A stretch of DNA of 64,000 nt. Source: Akanthomyces muscarius (taxonomy: Eukaryota; Ascomycota; Sordariomycetes; Hypocreales; Cordycipitaceae). The notes beneath the pieces were generated by a model. It did not search any database, was not told where the DNA came from, and worked only from the letters and a program-made list of their open reading frames with translations. How positions within the stretch are numbered: the first letter of the stretch is position 1; every line of letters begins with the position of its first letter. Shown piece after piece: positions 1 through 11,355 of this stretch. The position numbers were made by a program, and so were the translations under genes. The DNA lies in the NCBI RefSeq assembly GCF_028009165.1, contig NC_079241.1:7192001-7256000 (forward strand). Direction: 5' to 3'.

Positions 1-1544
1 CACTCTTTGCACTAGTTAGCCTTTGATTTCCAGAGTTTGCTTTTTTTAGGATAAGCAGCTGCTCATATTTAAATGTGCCGTCTAAAGAGCCCTTCGTTTG
101 CATGCCTACTCGTGACCAAGGACGGGGCTAAAAGCATCACGATCAGTGCGTAGAGGTACGGTACGCTCATAGGTAGTCGGGATGAACACTAGGCACTGGG
201 AACACGCGAAAGGCGGTACCGGAGTCGGAGCCCAGATTGGAGAGCACCAAGACTTCAAGAGCGGCAAAGGTGTAGAGAGCTCGGCTGGCCGAGTCCAAAA
301 GCGTGATCAGTGACGTTTCTAGTGCTGATGAATTCATGCTGTGTTGCTTTGCTGCTGTGCTGTTGTGCTCGTGTCTGTTGGTCTGTCGCTGTAAGCATCG
401 ATGTCTCGAGTCTCCTACCCGAACACTTGGCCCCTTCCGTGAATGGGCAGGCAAGAAAGCGGAAAAGACTGGTTTACCTTGCCTCATTTTCTGTTCTTGT
501 GCGAAGACTAGGACATTTTTCAGCAGTCTCGTTCTACAGGGATAAATCAGTATGATGTCGTCGCTGCCGCAAGGTTTGCTGCTGCTGGACCACCCGCACC
601 CACGCTCGCCTGCTTCAATAACTGCGGTTCTTATTCAATATCTGCGAGTTTATCTTGAACCTCCTACCGTCAGATTGAAGTAAGAGCTAAACCCCCAAAA
701 CGCCTATCTGAAGGTTGTGTGTTTGAGTCATATTGGTCAAGTATCGGACAACCGCAGCAGGGCCGCCCAGCCTACCGTCGCCGGGAACAAAAGAATTTAG
801 ACCCTATATTATATCTTCAGTACTATTCTTATCTCGAATGTTCCTCCCGAGAAAAGTAGCGCATTATCTGGTCATGCAATTTGCTGGAGGCGCGCTTATG
901 CGAACGACGAATTCAGGACCTCGAGCACTCCCAGGAAACTTACCGGTGACAGACTCGCAACGGCCGAGCCACATCCCCTCCATGTCCAAGCAGAGGGATA
1001 GAAAGCAGCCGCGATACAAAAGACTTTCAGCAAGTAATGCTTGATACCCCCTAAATTACCTCAGTACTAGCGACAAAGGCGCACAAGGGATGCGAACTCA
1101 CAGCTAGCAACCAGGCGGACGGGCGAATTTTGCAAAAGCGAAAAGGGCAGGGAAAAAAGAAGATGGGGGAAAAAAGAAACCGAGAGAGAGAGAAAAACTA
1201 AATATTTATATCTATATTTCAACAGTATAGAAATAGTTTAGTAACTCCAACTTGTCATCTTATGCCCGACAAAGGCCTTATTCTATACGAGTGGCACCCT
1301 TTCTGGCAACTACACTGCGTCAAAACCAAGCGGTATGCAAAGTATGAGAGGATTAGCACCAGGGCCACTTAGAGCTTCCCGCAAGTGATACCTGTTGAAG
1401 TGAGCGACAGGGCCGCTGACCCAAAGCAAGCACTCCAGGACATTGCCCCAACCTTTCTTTAATCGTTATGCATGCTCTCTTCACTGTCTTCATATCATCG
1501 TAATACAGGCTCCCAACTCTTTGCAAATTCCAAACAAAACGTCT
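1..1544. other. Intergenic, no gene recognised
   Basis: I see no convincing gene here. Open frames are short (106 codons at most), lack family motifs and overlap each other in opposite directions. A purine-rich patch around 1140-1210 is followed by an AT-rich stretch. The right part is probably the 3' flank of the minus-strand coiled-coil gene that ends at 1545. Confidence 0.5.
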
Positions 1545-3147
1545 TTACTCCTGCCTGCACACGACCTTGGCCTTACAAATGACATTCCTGTACTGCATCT
1601 GCGCGCCATGCTCATCCCCTCGCTTCACCACCCCCGGAAACACCACACACCCAACCTCGCGCTCCACCGGCCCGCCAACATCATCATCGTCATATTCCGC
1701 CCCGCCAATGTCCTCCATCGTGCTCGGCTCAAAGAGCACGCGCTGGTGCGGCAGGATTTGTGGCATGTACACGCGCAGCACCGCCTTCTGGACGACGAGC
1801 AGCCGCGCGAGCTCTATAGAATTGTTGACGAGCACGCGCAGGGAGGCGTCGCGCGCGCCTTCGGTTCCGTTGCTGGCCATGGCGGTGTCGCCGGTCAGGG
1901 CATCGAGAATGTGGTTGGTGCGTGATACCACCGTCTCGGCAAAGGTGGTCGTGTCGTCTTGGAGGAGCTGCGGTGCTTCTCGTCGGAGCAACGTTAGGGT
2001 TGATGCGCGCCATTGGTTGACCGGCTCCAGCTCCTGGCCGCAGAATGAAGAGAGGAGCTGCTCCATTTGGCGGAATAAGTTTGTCTGGTCCTTCGACAGA
2101 CCCACGAAGTAAGAGTCGAAAATCATGTCGACGAGGATCCGCGAGACGACGGATTGCAAAAAGTGCACCTTGGCCGTCTTGGCAAGCTCTTCATACATGG
2201 GCACCAGCGTGCTGATTTCCCTCGTCATTTCGTCGCCTAATTTCGACAAGTCTGTTCCAGCAATTAGCTCCTGATGGCCAGTGGAATACTGGCCAAAAAC
2301 GCGACTCACCGAGCTTTGCCTTTCGGAAATGGGAAATAACCCAATTTTGTAGCCCGTTTCCCAACCGCGCCATACCGTCGCCGAAAACTTCGTCGCTCGT
2401 CTGGCCATCGGCCCTCGTGCTTGTGCTCACAAACTCTTTGAGACCCCGCACCTGCCCTCGTAGCGCGCGATTCTCTTCATCCTTATCCTTCACCTCTCGC
2501 CGTAGCACTTCTATCTCTCGCCGTAGCACGTCCCAGCCCTGCCGGAGCTCTTCTCTCTCTGCCTCTCGGACATCCACTTCCGCCCGCAGCAGGCGTAGCT
2601 CCGTATCGGTCCGTAAATATTGCTGGTGTATCGTACTGTGCTTGGACTGCCAAAAGATCGCCGTCTCGCTCTCGTTGGCGCTCATCTTATCCAACTGGTG
2701 CTGAAACTCGCGCTCCATGGTGTCCATCTCGCGCTCCAGATACGCGATGCGCTCGTCTTTCTGCTTGACCTGGGCAGCAAGGCTCGCCGACTCCCTATCT
2801 CGGTCCCGATCGCGCTCGCGGTGCTTATCCTTTACAGTGCGCGACGATGATGTGCGCGTGACTGTGCTTCCACTGCTCGTTCCGGTCGGTTCCTTTTTTT
2901 CGTCCTTGTCCTTGTCCTTGTCGGCGGTGTCGTGCGTGTCGTCGCCCACGGCGCTGGCATTGACCACGGCGACGCGCTGGGGCACTGCTGGTAAATGGCT
3001 GCCTGCGCCGCTGCCTGCGCCGGCGCTGGCCCCAGTCGAACCACTGCCCGGCCCAGCATTATGGTGAGCATGGCGCGCGGACGAGGCCGTTCGCAGGACA
3101 TGGTTTCCGGTGCCGCCGTGTGTGCGGCGTTTGTCGGAGGCGCTCAT
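1545..3147 (-). CDS. Coiled-coil protein of unknown function, 514 aa, two exons
   Basis: Exons are 3147-2310 and 2251-1545. The intron 2309-2252 (58 nt) has a GTGAGT donor, a GCTAAT-like branch and an ACAG acceptor, and it restores frame exactly. Residues 1-110 are low complexity, rich in Gly, Ser, Ala, His and charged Asp/Lys runs. Residues about 120-260 form a strongly heptad-like coiled coil with many Glu, Arg and Leu. The C-terminal half (about 280-514) looks folded and helical, with an acidic Asp-rich run near the end, and has no motif I can name. The start is the first ATG of the long open frame. I do not recognise the family. A scaffold or filament-associated role would be guesswork based only on the coiled coil. 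Confidence 0.8.
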
Positions 3148-4046
3148 GGTGGTTGTCGAGTTGATCTCGTGCGTGTGGGAATCGATCCGTTGCTATAGGT
3201 CGTCACGCATCGTCGCGTTGCTGTTGCAAAGCAAACCGGGGATGGTCTCGTGGAGTTTGCTGCCGTGCCAGATGTAGCGATGAAAAGCCAAGGTGCCAAT
3301 CTGGCTGCCTGGGGCGAGGTCAGCGTGATGTACGACGTGGAATGACGGAGTTGAAGCTGGTGGATGGAGGTCAGCGCGGGGCTGTGGCTGGAGGGGTTAC
3401 TGGTTGGCGCGCCTTGAGGTAGTTCGGCGCAAGTCCTAACTGTGAGATGGGGGAAAGAACGGTGGAGAAGAATTGTCGCGGAGAATTCGAAGGGCAAAGA
3501 CGATGAGGGAGGAAAAGCTCGGCTGGTATAGAATAGCAAGAAAGTTAGAATTTATTTTGCGCGTCCATGTTCCTGAACCTCGCCATCCATTTATGGTGGT
3601 CTCGGTCTTGCACGGCGGCCGGGGCTCCAGACCAGGTACAACAGCTGTGGGAGGGCCAGAAATGCTCTTTGTCTTTCTCGCAAGAGCCGTTACTTTGCGA
3701 AGGGCCTGGACTCTGGTTTCTATGGATACTGCGGCAATAGTTGAACAACTCTTTATTTCAGTGACTTCTGTAGCCATGTGGTTGTCGAGCTTTGGTCTCG
3801 TTTGCGCGGTCTCTTTGAGCTCGACGTAAATTGATAGCACATCAGGCAATTATGCCGTCAGTCGACGCTGCCGGTTGCACATGCGCTGCTATGCAAGGGC
3901 TGTAGCGATATTTCTTCGCATGCGCACGCCTATCCTCCAAGTGCCACTCTTGAGCCCAGAACGCCAACAAGCCCATGTCACTGGCGCCACATTCTTCTCT
4001 CCCGGCTCTTGGTCGGTTGCAAATACCAAGGCAGTACCTAACTTAT
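3148..4046. other. Intergenic between two minus-strand genes
   Basis: This stretch holds the promoter and 5' leader of the coiled-coil gene. A minus-strand open frame at 3849-3436 (137 codons) has no recognisable domain and no supporting splice pattern, so I do not call it. No RNA gene or repeat was seen. Confidence 0.4.
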
Positions 4047-4754
4047 CTAGATAGCCACCTCTTCGACTACCTCATACGCCTCATCACCGTGCTCCCCTTT
4101 TGGTTTCGCGCCCATTCTGCAAATCGCCAGCGTCCGTACCTCGTGCCGATCCAGCCAGACATGCTCCGCGTACTCCTCCAGCAACGGCCGCGCATCCAGC
4201 ATCAGCCTCTCTCTCCCTTGCCCCCTCATCCGCTTCACATGTGTCGTATTCACCACCGTCGCGTGCAGCAGAAACGGCCTCTTCTCCGCCTCCATGAGCC
4301 CCGCCTCTATAAACCTGCGCCGCACCACCTGGCAAAACGCATACAGCACGCCGGTTCCCTGCTCCTCGACATCCAGCGGCGGCGCGTATAGCACGCCGGT
4401 GTGTGAGGCATCTTGCATCGCCTCCATTCCTTTGAGCGTCAGCCACACATGCCCTTCCTGCGAACCCGCCCTCATCGTCTCGGCCAGGATGTCCCGCAAT
4501 CGGAGCTCCTTCAACACGGCCACGGCGCGCGCCAACTGGCCGGGCTGGAACAGGCTCATGACGCCGAGCGTAATGTGCATGGTGCCCGGCGGCCGCACCG
4601 CGTCCGGCGGCAGCGGCGCGGCGCCGTTGATGTTGCTGACGTCGGCGCGAAAGCCGTTGATGTTGCGCGCCAGCTGCCGTCGCAGGAGCGGGATGCAGAG
4701 GAAATGCGTAGGGTGGGCGCCGCGGCGGGCGGGTGCAGCTTGACGGGCTGCCAT
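4047..4754 (-). CDS. AKAP7-like 2H phosphoesterase-domain protein, 235 aa
   Basis: This is a single open frame without introns. The protein carries two H-x-T signatures, HIT at residues 60-62 and HAT at 164-166, about 100 residues apart. That is the hallmark of the 2H phosphoesterase superfamily, and the spacing and surrounding text match the AKAP7 nuclear-localisation-signal domain also found in the ASCC1 family. 2H enzymes act on 2',3'-cyclic phosphates or 2'-5' linkages in RNA-related chemistry. The substrate here cannot be read from sequence. The N-terminus (HPTHFLCIPL) enters the fold almost immediately, so the 4754 start is plausible. Function as an RNA-processing phosphoesterase is inferred from the family. 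Confidence 0.8.
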   Translation of the reverse strand: MAARQAAPARRGAHPTHFLCIPLLRRQLARNINGFRADVSNINGAAPLPPDAVRPPGTMHITLGVMSLFQPGQLARAVAVLKELRLRDILAETMRAGSQEGHVWLTLKGMEAMQDASHTGVLYAPPLDVEEQGTGVLYAFCQVVRRRFIEAGLMEAEKRPFLLHATVVNTTHVKRMRGQGRERLMLDARPLLEEYAEHVWLDRHEVRTLAICRMGAKPKGEHGDEAYEVVEEVAI

Positions 4755-5587
4755 TTGTACTGCGACAAAGATGGTAGAGTTTGTGATGTGGCTGATGCAG
4801 ACGGAGAAACGCGGTAGTGGTGAGAGGAGGGTGAAGCTAGTGGGGAGATGGGCCGCGGTATCGACCTGATCTGAGATGCATGGCTGGCACAGCCACAGCT
4901 TTTATGTGTAGTGATATCTTGGACTAGATCTTTGAAAGATCCAAGATCCACGGCACGCAGATCAGGTAATATCTTGTAAGCAAAAAAGCTCGAAAATAGA
5001 TGATTCCTTAGCACCATGTGCTCCTCTTCGTTGTATCAGTGCTGCTTTCGTGTCTTCATTGTTGGCGAGGCAGCCTCGACTTTATTCTACACACTTACAG
5101 CATTGCTTCGGGACTTCCATTTTATCTGTAAAGAATCAATTTCATCCCATCACTTTAGTATCACAAGCATAAGACGCCAATTCCAATTCTCTACAATGCT
5201 CGTGAGCCTGGTAGCTGGCTTAACACGGACAGTACAAGTAAAAATGATGTCTTGATTTATAAAAAAGCAGTGTCCTGTAGGATGCGCTGCCAATGCAAAC
5301 GTGGTATTCAAAATAGCGCCCCCAATGTCGTGCAGCGAATCTACGCTGAATCGTCGTGTCCAACTGGCTCCCCAATCTCCAGTCTAATCTGTACAAGCGT
5401 CTGGTATGTTGCATTGCATCCATCTAGATGCGATACCTTGGGATTGGATCCTTCCACACAAGTCCATCTCTGGCAGTGCATCTGTGCCTGATGCGCCTGC
5501 AGCCTCGTTTTCATGCCGCTCGAATCTATTTTCCCAGTAGGTATATGGAGCGCGGCTCCAGGTATGCAGCCCGTGCAAAAGATAGAA
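4755..5587. other. Intergenic between two minus-strand genes
   Basis: The left end is the promoter region of the 2H phosphoesterase gene and the right end is the 3' region of ypd1. The short open frames are inconsistent with one another. I see no RNA gene or notable repeat. Confidence 0.4.
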
Positions 5588-6261
5588 TTAGGCATCTTCG
5601 GCCTCGTAAAATTTGCGCAGACGTATTTCGGCATCCTGGTAGTCCGTCTTGACCGTGGCTAGGGCCTCCTTGATGCGGTCGAGACACAGATCGGCGTTGG
5701 GTTCTGCTGAGCCGTCCTCGTTCTCGAGCTTCCCGAAGCGCTGAATCTTTTCGCAGCCGTCGCGTACACGGACGAGGCCAAGGGTAGCCGAAGAGCCCTT
5801 GAGGAAATGGCCGAGCGAGGAAAGCTCCTCCAAGTTCTTGGCCTCCCTGTTATTAGAGTCAGCGCGCGCCGTTTATTGTCTGAGCCAGCGAGCAGCTACT
5901 CACACAGCCTTGTCCATGGACGCAAAGGTCTCTTCGACCTGGTCAAAGAAGCCGAAGACGATGGAAGAAGAGAATTCGCGGTCACCAGGCTCGTCCATTT
6001 CTAGGATCTGGCTAAAGGTGGGCATGTCCACCGCATCGCCGAGGTCAACGTCCATTTCGTCGTCCGAGTACTGTAGAGTGGATAGTCAGCAATCTTGTGC
6101 GGCACATGCAACAAGGCCCGACAGGCCTGCAAGGAACCAACATCGTCTTCACCGTCCGAGACGGGCATGTTGGTACAGGTGCAGTCTTCGGGACAGGCGT
6201 AGTTGGGCGGGTAGGAAGACGAGGACGAGACGGCGGACCGTTGGGTTGCAAGAGAAATCAT
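5588..6261 (-). CDS. ypd1: Histidine-containing phosphotransfer protein Ypd1, 181 aa, three exons
   Basis: Ypd1 shuttles phosphate from hybrid histidine kinases to the Ssk1 and Skn7 response regulators in the cytoplasm and nucleus, controlling the osmotic-stress MAP kinase pathway. Exons are 6261-6142, 6070-5904 and 5846-5588, with introns of 71 and 57 nt that keep frame. The HPt core is evident: the helix LSSLGHFLKGSSATLGL carries the phospho-accepting His at residue 109, with the conserved Lys and Gly-Ser-Ser after it. The acidic lead-in (DVDLGDAVDMPTF, then FSQILEMDEP) is typical of fungal Ypd1. The first 40 residues are Ser/Cys-rich and poorly conserved, so the exact start and the first intron (weaker GTTGGT donor) are the least certain parts. 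Confidence 0.92.
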
Positions 6262-8150
6262 GGACAACAGTGGATCAAAGATGGGCAGAATAATTATAGT
6301 GGACAGCAAGAAAAGCCAAGCAGACTGTGGGTGAAGCATAATAAAGCAGAAGAGGCGGGAAAGGCAGGGGACGTGGTAGTGTATATAGCAAGGGTCTTCC
6401 GCCACCGGGGTCGAAGCCGCGGGGGAGACGAGGCGAGGCGAGACGAGGGGACTGCAGCCGGGGCCTTTAGGTAGGTACGGGCGTGGTAGCCGTAGACACT
6501 TGTGATGGATGGCACGGTTGGGCGTGGACGACAGCCCTGCAGCCATGGCTGCATCAGTACAGGAGCCGTACTCCGTACAGGAGCCATACATGCGTCGGTC
6601 CATGCGTCCGGGTCCAGCGTGTCCAGCGTGTGCCTGGTCTATCGGTAGCAGCTCGTTAGAGCCAACCTCGCAAGCTGCCCGCGCGGGGCCCATCGCATCG
6701 CGGCGGTTAGGTGACGGCGAGGTGACGGCAAGGCGCAAAGCGAACGGGCGCAGGACAGACGGCCGTGAGGCGGGCGCAAGTCAAGGCGAGATAGGCCATG
6801 GCGGTTCGCACAGCTTCTCAACGGCAAGGCGTCTGAGCATTCGAGTAACGGCGCCCAAAGCAAGACAGGCAGAGGCCATACGACAAGCCGGTGCTGGGGT
6901 TGGGGAGGGGCAAGCAGGATGACGAAAGGACAAGGAAGGTGGGTGACATCTGGTGCTTCTCGTGTTTGTGAATTCTTACCTTTTGTGCGAATGAGTTCTA
7001 TGCTATGTATGTACGGAAGCGTTCCGGGTGGCCAGCCCTTGTCGTCGAGGGGAGTCGGAGAAGGCAAAAAGACGAGCGATGCAGTACGGTTGGATGCAGG
7101 TTGTGCGCGTGCTACGGAAGCTTGTCTTGTTCTGTCTGTCTCGTGTTCGAGCGTGCGGGACGGCGATGATGCGGCTGAAGAATGGGAAAAGAAGGTGAGG
7201 CACTAGCCGGCTTTAACGAGACGGCTGGCAAAAGAGCAGACGAGGGCAGGGTTGAGATTATCTGCAGAAAGAAGATGGCTCGCAGGATGAGAATGGCAAT
7301 TGGTGTGTGATTTTTTTCTGGCGACAGGCTTGGCGGGGAAGCTCTTGACGAGGTGGCCAAGGTGGTCTCGAGAGGCGTCCGCGGGGTGGGAACGGCGCAG
7401 CGGCAACACGGCGAGAGGAGAAGAGAGAACAGGCACCCTTGCAACGGTGCTAGTGATGCGGACGGAGATGGCTTGCGAGAGACGAATATGACAAGGAGCA
7501 GGTGGAGGAGAGATGGGAATGGCTGGTGACGGATAATCGTGGTGGTTGCAAGAGGGGCTTACTGGCTGCCATTAAAGCGAAGAGGCTTGGTGGTTGGAGG
7601 GGCAGTTCTTTTGGTCAAGAGACGAAGAGGGGCTGCGTTCTTTACGCCCTCAAGCCCTGCAGTGCTTTGGTGCTTTACAGTGGACAATTCGGGGCGTTCA
7701 GGGGCAGTTCGTGATTTCAGTGGGCAAATTTGGCGCTTCAGTGGGCTCCTTTAGCGGCCGACACCGCAGGAGGCCACTAATTCAGTGGGTGCACAGTGGA
7801 CTCGGTGGATCGTTGCACTGATGTCCTCCACCAACGCCGTCGTGCAGCTCAACACAACATCCAACCAATATTGACATCGACTGTGCAGGAAAGAAATCAA
7901 GAAAAAGCTCAGGTAGCGTAGAGAGCAAAACATTTGAAAATGTCACGACGCTGTCGCCCGTACACAGTGTTGCACTTTACACGTGGCTCGCCTGCACGGC
8001 CTTAGGGCGGACAAACACGTACATATGCCAGAGCACTGACATATCACCACCACCACCGTCGTCGAACCCACCCCAATACAACTACATCATCACAACAAAC
8101 AACCTACCATCATTCCCACCGCCCCTTCCCATTCCCACCACATCTTATCA
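6262..8150. promoter_or_regulatory. Probable long divergent upstream region of ypd1
   Basis: No convincing protein gene is seen. From about 6300 to 7450 the minus strand is rich in C and pyrimidines, as fungal 5' leaders often are. From about 8000 onward the same skew lies on the plus strand, with CACCACCACC-type text. This suggests two transcripts diverging from about 7950. The open frames here are arginine- or proline-rich products of the skew. Confidence 0.3.
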
Positions 8151-10340
8151 ATGTTAAAGATACACAACGCATCGGTCCGACACAACACCATGGCTTCAGG
8201 CACTCATTTCAATTTTCCCGACCTCCCCGTCCCTACCGCAGCTCCTGCGAGCGTCCAAGTGCCTCCCATCAACAGTCCTTCTAGCGCCAAAGCTAATCTG
8301 CATGTCCAGGCAAACGACGTCACAGGCTGTCTCGCTGCTCGCCACACCTCATGCGCGCGTCAAAGACCCGGACCAAAGCTCCTGATGCATGCATATATAC
8401 TGATTACCCGAATGTCCAGCCCTGCCCTGCGTCGTGGTCCAATCTAAAGGTTTCGGCTGATGCGCTTTCCGATTCCAGTCACCACTTCCCATCGAGGCTA
8501 TTCCCGCCCTCCTCTTGGCTTGAACCAGCATCATGCACGAGCCGCAATCCCAAGTCGCAAATCTACCCCTCCCTTGCAGACCCAGCCCCAAGAGGGGCAT
8601 GTCCATCCAGGATGACGCTCCCGACAGACTAGTCTGACAAATTCAGAGACACAATCCTCCGGGGCAATCAGCAGAATAGCCAAGTGCCAGGATGTTGTCG
8701 CAATACCCTCTTGTGCAAACAGCATCCTCGCAGCATCTGACACCCAACCCTTTTTTGCTTCTAATCCCGACAGCTGCCCCTCCCAGTTACTCAAGTTAGC
8801 GTTGCCCATCCGCCGTGCCCCTCCACACCACACCCACATTGGCAGCGTCTGGACTCGGTCGACCTCCAAAACGGGAGAGTTCTCTTCACAACCTCGACCA
8901 AGACGAAAGAAAATTCATTTCCTCCAGGTGGCTCTCAGCGACGTAATGAACCGGCCCACACCCGCTGCCGCTTAGTGCTTGGCATTCTGCACTCTCCACC
9001 GTCAAAAAGCCCATTTTGCTACATTCTCACCCGTCTTGCTCTACACGGCAATCCTTCTATGCTGGGTACCAGCTTTACTCAGTACAAAATATATTACACA
9101 ACTAGCCTGTCTCCCTCCACCGCTTCTTCAAGTTGGGTATCAGCCAATTGCTAACCAAAGCACGCCCTCTCGCCCACGCCACGGGAGGTGGGGGAGAGAC
9201 TGCGGGAGCAGGGGTCAGCCTACAGCACCAGTTACATCATCGGACCCTAGATATGTCTCTCGCTTCTATCTAGCTGGAGCCGCTCGATTCCTCTCCCATC
9301 TGGCCCTCACCATGTCGCAACTGGCCGAGCTCATACTCAGTCTCCATCCATCTCAGCCCAACTCGACACAATGGCTCATCTCCACCCCAATTTATTGGGT
9401 AGCCCGCTAGCCAACGCCTGCCGTCTCGGCGCCGTCTCGACTTTCCGGCAAACACCACTCGCACAAGGATAGCCAGCCTTGCTGCAGCTTGGTCTGATAA
9501 TGGCCATTATGGCCACCTTTGTCTCGACTAGCAACTCGCCTTGACAGCTAGCACTATCCCAACTAGGCAAATGTGCGACCAATGACATGGCAGGTGGACG
9601 CTCGCTGTACCACTCCCCACGCGCTGCCACGATTGATCCTTCTTGTATCCATTGCGCAATTATATCATGCGACGCAAGAATTGCACTCGGCAACTCACTC
9701 TCGTCTGGTTTGTTCGTTTCGCTGAAAATTGCCGACATTCCAGTATTCCCTCAGTTGCATCGTCTGTTGACCGGTCGTTACACAGCATCCTCGCGCCTGC
9801 ATCTGACTGCCCTTCCAGGGTGCGTTCTAGACTCCTGCCCCGACGTCATCGCGCATGAGCTACAGACTCCAAAATGCGGGCACTCTGCCACAACCACCAC
9901 CACCCGACCGTTGCACGCTGTGCTCGGCATGAGATCGGCACACCGCACTTCGCCCAACTCGTGCACCAGCCCCGTGTCCACGTCGAACAGACCACTGCCC
10001 GTAACAATGCTCCGGCCTGTAATTTCCGGCTGCCCTACATCTCCGCCCCAGTCAGTGCACTTTGTCGTTATTCTCAGCCCCTCTTGCCTCGGTGAATGAA
10101 TAAGACGATCGTGAGAGTTGGCTTTGAGCCTAGCTTTTCCAACATCCGCTGGCTTGCCAGCACCGACTACAAATATTATATCGTACCCTCAAAGATACCG
10201 CTGCGTTGGCGGGGCTGGCTGTTAATGCTAGCTCATCACAAACCACCGGTATCCTGTTAGCAGCACAAACAACCGACACCTCAAGCCGGCGCGTCAAAAT
10301 TCTACGACGAAAACGCAAAATACCCTGTATTCTCAACTAA
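8151..10340 (+). other. C-rich region, possible non-coding transcript or decayed gene
   Basis: A leader-like stretch (about 8035-8150) precedes an ATG at 8191 that opens a plausible but short frame. The frame begins MASGTHFNFPDLPVP and closes at 8447 without a recognisable domain or clear donor. Further plus-strand frames (8979-9410 and 9587-10099) have no family features and do not splice together in an obvious way. Strong C-over-G skew continues to about 10100. It could be a long leader, a non-coding RNA or a broken gene. I cannot decide. Confidence 0.25.
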
Positions 10341-10343
10341 TAT

Positions 10344-10448
10344 TTGTATATGCATCATTTTGGTGAGGAGGTGGCCGATGAAAATGAGCTTGATGTGGCA
10401 GGAGGTGATGCCTACAATCCAGAAAACGAGCAACACGATCCAGTCTAA
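10344..10448 (+). other. Very short acidic open frame, possible last-exon remnant
   Basis: A run of about 32 codons reads MHHFGEEVADENELDV and continues through an acidic, Asn/Gln-containing tail to a stop. Its composition looks like a natural acidic protein C-terminus rather than noise. No clear splice acceptor precedes it and no neighbouring exon can be joined, so it is at most a remnant. Confidence 0.2.
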
Positions 10449-11289
10449 GTCCATCGAACAGAGACATGCGACTTTTGTTCCGGGGCAACAACTACGTGAT
10501 GGCCTGAACCCGAGAAGTTGATGCGTAGTCCCCGTAGATATTGTAACAGTCCCACGCCTACCAGCACATGCGAGGCGCAGGCTAGACCTCTACCCATTGC
10601 CCAGAGTGTTCGCAGCACTCGATGCGGAAGCCCTCAGCGGCCCGCAGGCCCGTGTTAGTGAAGCAAAATATGTAGTATTGGCTACTGGGATTGACTGCCC
10701 ACGCAGGATGCTGCGTGGCAGAGCCCTCTGAGCATATGTGTGACAGATGACGATGGGCACAAGCTTATTGCGTGCGATTTGAACTGGCAAGTGAGCATGG
10801 CAAGACAAGTCAGGTCAGCGCGGTATGGGCTTTATACAATCAAAGTATATTTCTCTTATAGCTTTATTCAGAGAGTCAGCTGCCCAGAATTGGATCGAGG
10901 AGATTGACTCGGGCCGGTTTGGGCATGTGGATGTACTCGGCGTTGGTGGTTTGAGATCAAGCATGTCATGCCAAAGACCCTCTTGGTAAGAGAGTGAGCG
11001 TGGCTTTCTTCAGACTGCTTCCTTGAAGAAATAAAAATACAAAGTAACCATCACATTGTAACCATCACATTGTATCTCTTCCCTCGACGAGCAGTTTGAC
11101 TGACTATTTGAGTCCTGGTTCTATGATGTAGTGTGTTGGCGCCTTCGGGTCGTCGCTAGAGTTGGTTGGCAGATTGTCACGGGCCCTGAGATATAGTAGA
11201 TACTGGGGATATCCGGCCTTTGTGGCTGCGCTTGTCGGATCCTTTTGGTCTAGGTAACCGGTGCCTTCTTGACGCTGCTTTTCGTGGGA

Positions 11290-11355
11290 GATGGCAAGGC
11301 CGGTGGCAACGTGACCCTCGGCGTGTTTGTCCTGCCCAACGCATCCATCAACAAA
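11290..11355 (+). pseudogene. Fragment of a Nuc1-like nuclease exon
   Basis: These 66 bases match 17035-17100 inside the intact nuc1 gene of this window at about 56 of 66 positions by eye. Translated, DGKAGGNVTLGVFVLPNASI parallels DGKAGGNVALGAFVLPNAPI of Nuc1 (residues 262-281). Similarity fades on both sides and the surrounding frame has no nuclease DRGH region, so it is an isolated, decayed piece. The differences include many third-position changes. It may therefore derive from a diverged paralogue rather than a recent copy of the neighbour. Confidence 0.75.

Noticed and set aside
3436..3849. Minus-strand 137-codon frame upstream of the coiled-coil gene
   Set aside because: No recognisable domain and an ordinary leader position. 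Could be a uORF region but nothing supports it.
9587..10099. Plus-strand 170-codon frame
   Set aside because: Composition follows the local C skew and there is no hydrophobic or motif pattern of a real protein.
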